From NCBI GenBank assembly GCA_040880235.1, contig JBBDIX010000073.1, positions 1-64,000 of the forward strand: 64,000 bases of DNA. Direction: 5' to 3'. The notes below the pieces were generated by a model. That model worked only from the letters and a program-made list of their open reading frames with translations, ran no database searches and had not been told where the DNA came from. Position numbers and translations under genes: made by a program. Source of the DNA: JBBDIX01 sp040880235 (GTDB taxonomy: Bacteria; Actinomycetota; Nitriliruptoria; Nitriliruptorales; Nitriliruptoraceae). Positions 62,947 to 64,000 of this stretch are shown one piece after another (within the stretch, counting starts at the first letter, position 1; every line of letters begins with the position of its first letter).

Positions 62947-64000
62947 GTGGACACCTCCAGTTTCGTCGACGAGTGCACCGTGTTCGTGCGGGGCGGTCGC
63001 GGCGGCAACGGTTCGGTGTCCTTCCGTCGGGAGGCCCACGTCCCGCGCGGTGGCCCCGACGGGGGCAACGGTGGGCGGGGTGGACACGTCGTGTTCGTCG
63101 CGGACCGCAACGTCTCGTCGCTGCTCGACGTGCACCGGGCACCCCACCTTCGTGGTGGTGACGCCGTGCACGGCGCGGGCATGGCTCGCGACGGCGCCGA
63201 CGGCGAGGACCGGGTCGTACGCGTGCCCCTCGGGACGGTCGTGCGCGACGCGGACGGTCACCTGCTCGCCGACCTCGCGGACGAGGATCAGCAGTACCTG
63301 GCCGCCCGTGGGGGTCGCGGTGGCCGTGGGAACCTGGCCTTCACCAATCGTCATCGACGCCTGCCCACGTTCGCAGAACGCGGTGAGCAGACCGAGGACC
63401 AGACGCTGCGCCTCGAACTGAAACTGATCGCGGACGTCGGGCTGGTCGGGTTCCCCTCCGCTGGCAAGTCGTCGCTCGTCGGGCACCTTTCTGCCGCGAA
63501 GCCCCGTGTCGCGGCGTGGCCGTTCACGACCCTCACCCCCCACCTCGGGGTCATGCGCGCGGGCGATCGGGACGGCACGCCCGTCGACGTCGTACTCGCC
63601 GACGTCCCCGGACTGGTCGAGGGCGCGGCAGAGGGACGTGGCCTCGGCCTGCGGTTCCTGCGACACGTCGAACGCTGTCAGGTGCTCCTGCACGTGCTGG
63701 ACGCCATGCCGTTCGAGACCGATCGCGATCCGCTGCGCGACCTCGAGGTCGTGCGCAATGAGCTCGCGAGTCACGAGCACACGCTGCTCGACCGCACCCA
63801 GGTCGTGGTCGTCAACAAGATCGACCTGCCCGACGGCCGGGCGATGGCACAACTGGTACGCGATGAGCTCGAGGCACGGGGCGAGGAGGTCTTCGAGGTG
63901 TCCGCGGTGACCGGCGAGGGCCTGGACGCGCTGCGCTATCGCCTCGGCGAGATCGTCGCCGACGCCCGGGCCGAGGCCCACCGGACTCCGCTGGAGACAC
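62947..64000 (+). CDS. obgE: GTPase Obg, 3' end outside the window
   Basis: The first 351 codons of a large-subunit assembly GTPase. The glycine-rich Obg fold is N-terminal (VRGGRGGNGSVSFRRE, GGRGGRGNLAFT; residues 1-158). The G domain follows: G1 GFPSAGKSSLV, G3 DVPGL, G4 NKID, and G5-like SAVTG. The start is GTG 62947. The reading frame is uninterrupted to the end of the window, so only the C-terminal part is missing. Confidence 0.95.
   Translation, partial: MDTSSFVDECTVFVRGGRGGNGSVSFRREAHVPRGGPDGGNGGRGGHVVFVADRNVSSLLDVHRAPHLRGGDAVHGAGMARDGADGEDRVVRVPLGTVVRDADGHLLADLADEDQQYLAARGGRGGRGNLAFTNRHRRLPTFAERGEQTEDQTLRLELKLIADVGLVGFPSAGKSSLVGHLSAAKPRVAAWPFTTLTPHLGVMRAGDRDGTPVDVVLADVPGLVEGAAEGRGLGLRFLRHVERCQVLLHVLDAMPFETDRDPLRDLEVVRNELASHEHTLLDRTQVVVVNKIDLPDGRAMAQLVRDELEARGEEVFEVSAVTGEGLDALRYRLGEIVADARAEAHRTPLET

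Overview
The window is one contiguous, very GC-rich stretch of a bacterial chromosome. Gene order and content point to a deep-branching actinobacterium (Actinomycetota): trigger factor-clpP-clpX, valS-folC-ndk, mreBCD-PBP2-RodA, the paired TIGR03960/DUF2344 radical-SAM genes, RNase E/G, rplU-rpmA-obgE, and many GTG starts. I would guess the Nitriliruptoria/Acidimicrobiia neighbourhood, but the class cannot be proven from this window. MreB, MreC, MreD, PBP2 and RodA together suggest a rod-shaped cell.

Layout. 1-8.3 kb: a partial tRNA-His, an unrecognised protein, tRNA-Arg, mannose-6-phosphate isomerase, and a single-chain 1845-residue acetyl-CoA carboxylase whose domain order is the eukaryotic one. 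8.4-13.1 kb: a tandem glycine riboswitch controlling gcvP-gcvT, followed by a HIT hydrolase. 13.1-15.9 kb: an amidohydrolase-MFS transporter pair. 15.9-29.7 kb: an accessory-looking block. It holds the remnant of an acetyltransferase, a 1609-residue membrane-anchored protein with seven cysteine-paired repeats, a DUF4143 ATPase behind AT-rich palindromes, a CopB copper ATPase with a CsoR-like operator, a DUF333 lipoprotein, a Ca2+-type P-ATPase, and a heliorhodopsin-MgtE gene pair. This block ends next to the 3' end of a tRNA-Gly gene.

30-45 kb is housekeeping: an HPF/RaiA-like protein, tRNA-Pro, tig, clpP, clpX, a PLP dehydratase-like enzyme, two membrane proteins, valS, folC, ndk, a RadC-type JAB protein and an EAL-GAF-GGDEF protein that diverges from mreB. 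45-51 kb is the cell-elongation cluster. 51-64 kb holds the radical-SAM pair, RNase E/G, a heterodimeric ABC exporter, an aldehyde dehydrogenase, rplU-rpmA and the start of obgE, which runs off the end.

The most interesting points are four. (1) The heliorhodopsin gene sits 30 nt upstream of a shortened MgtE gene and is preceded by a perfect tandem 11-bp repeat. (2) The eukaryote-like acetyl-CoA carboxylase. (3) The giant repeat protein, which carries what looks like an internal signal peptide after six membrane helices. (4) The copB control region, which combines a 19-bp promoter spacer containing a dyad with a CsoR-like box. No CRISPR array, insertion sequence, prophage or integrase was seen.
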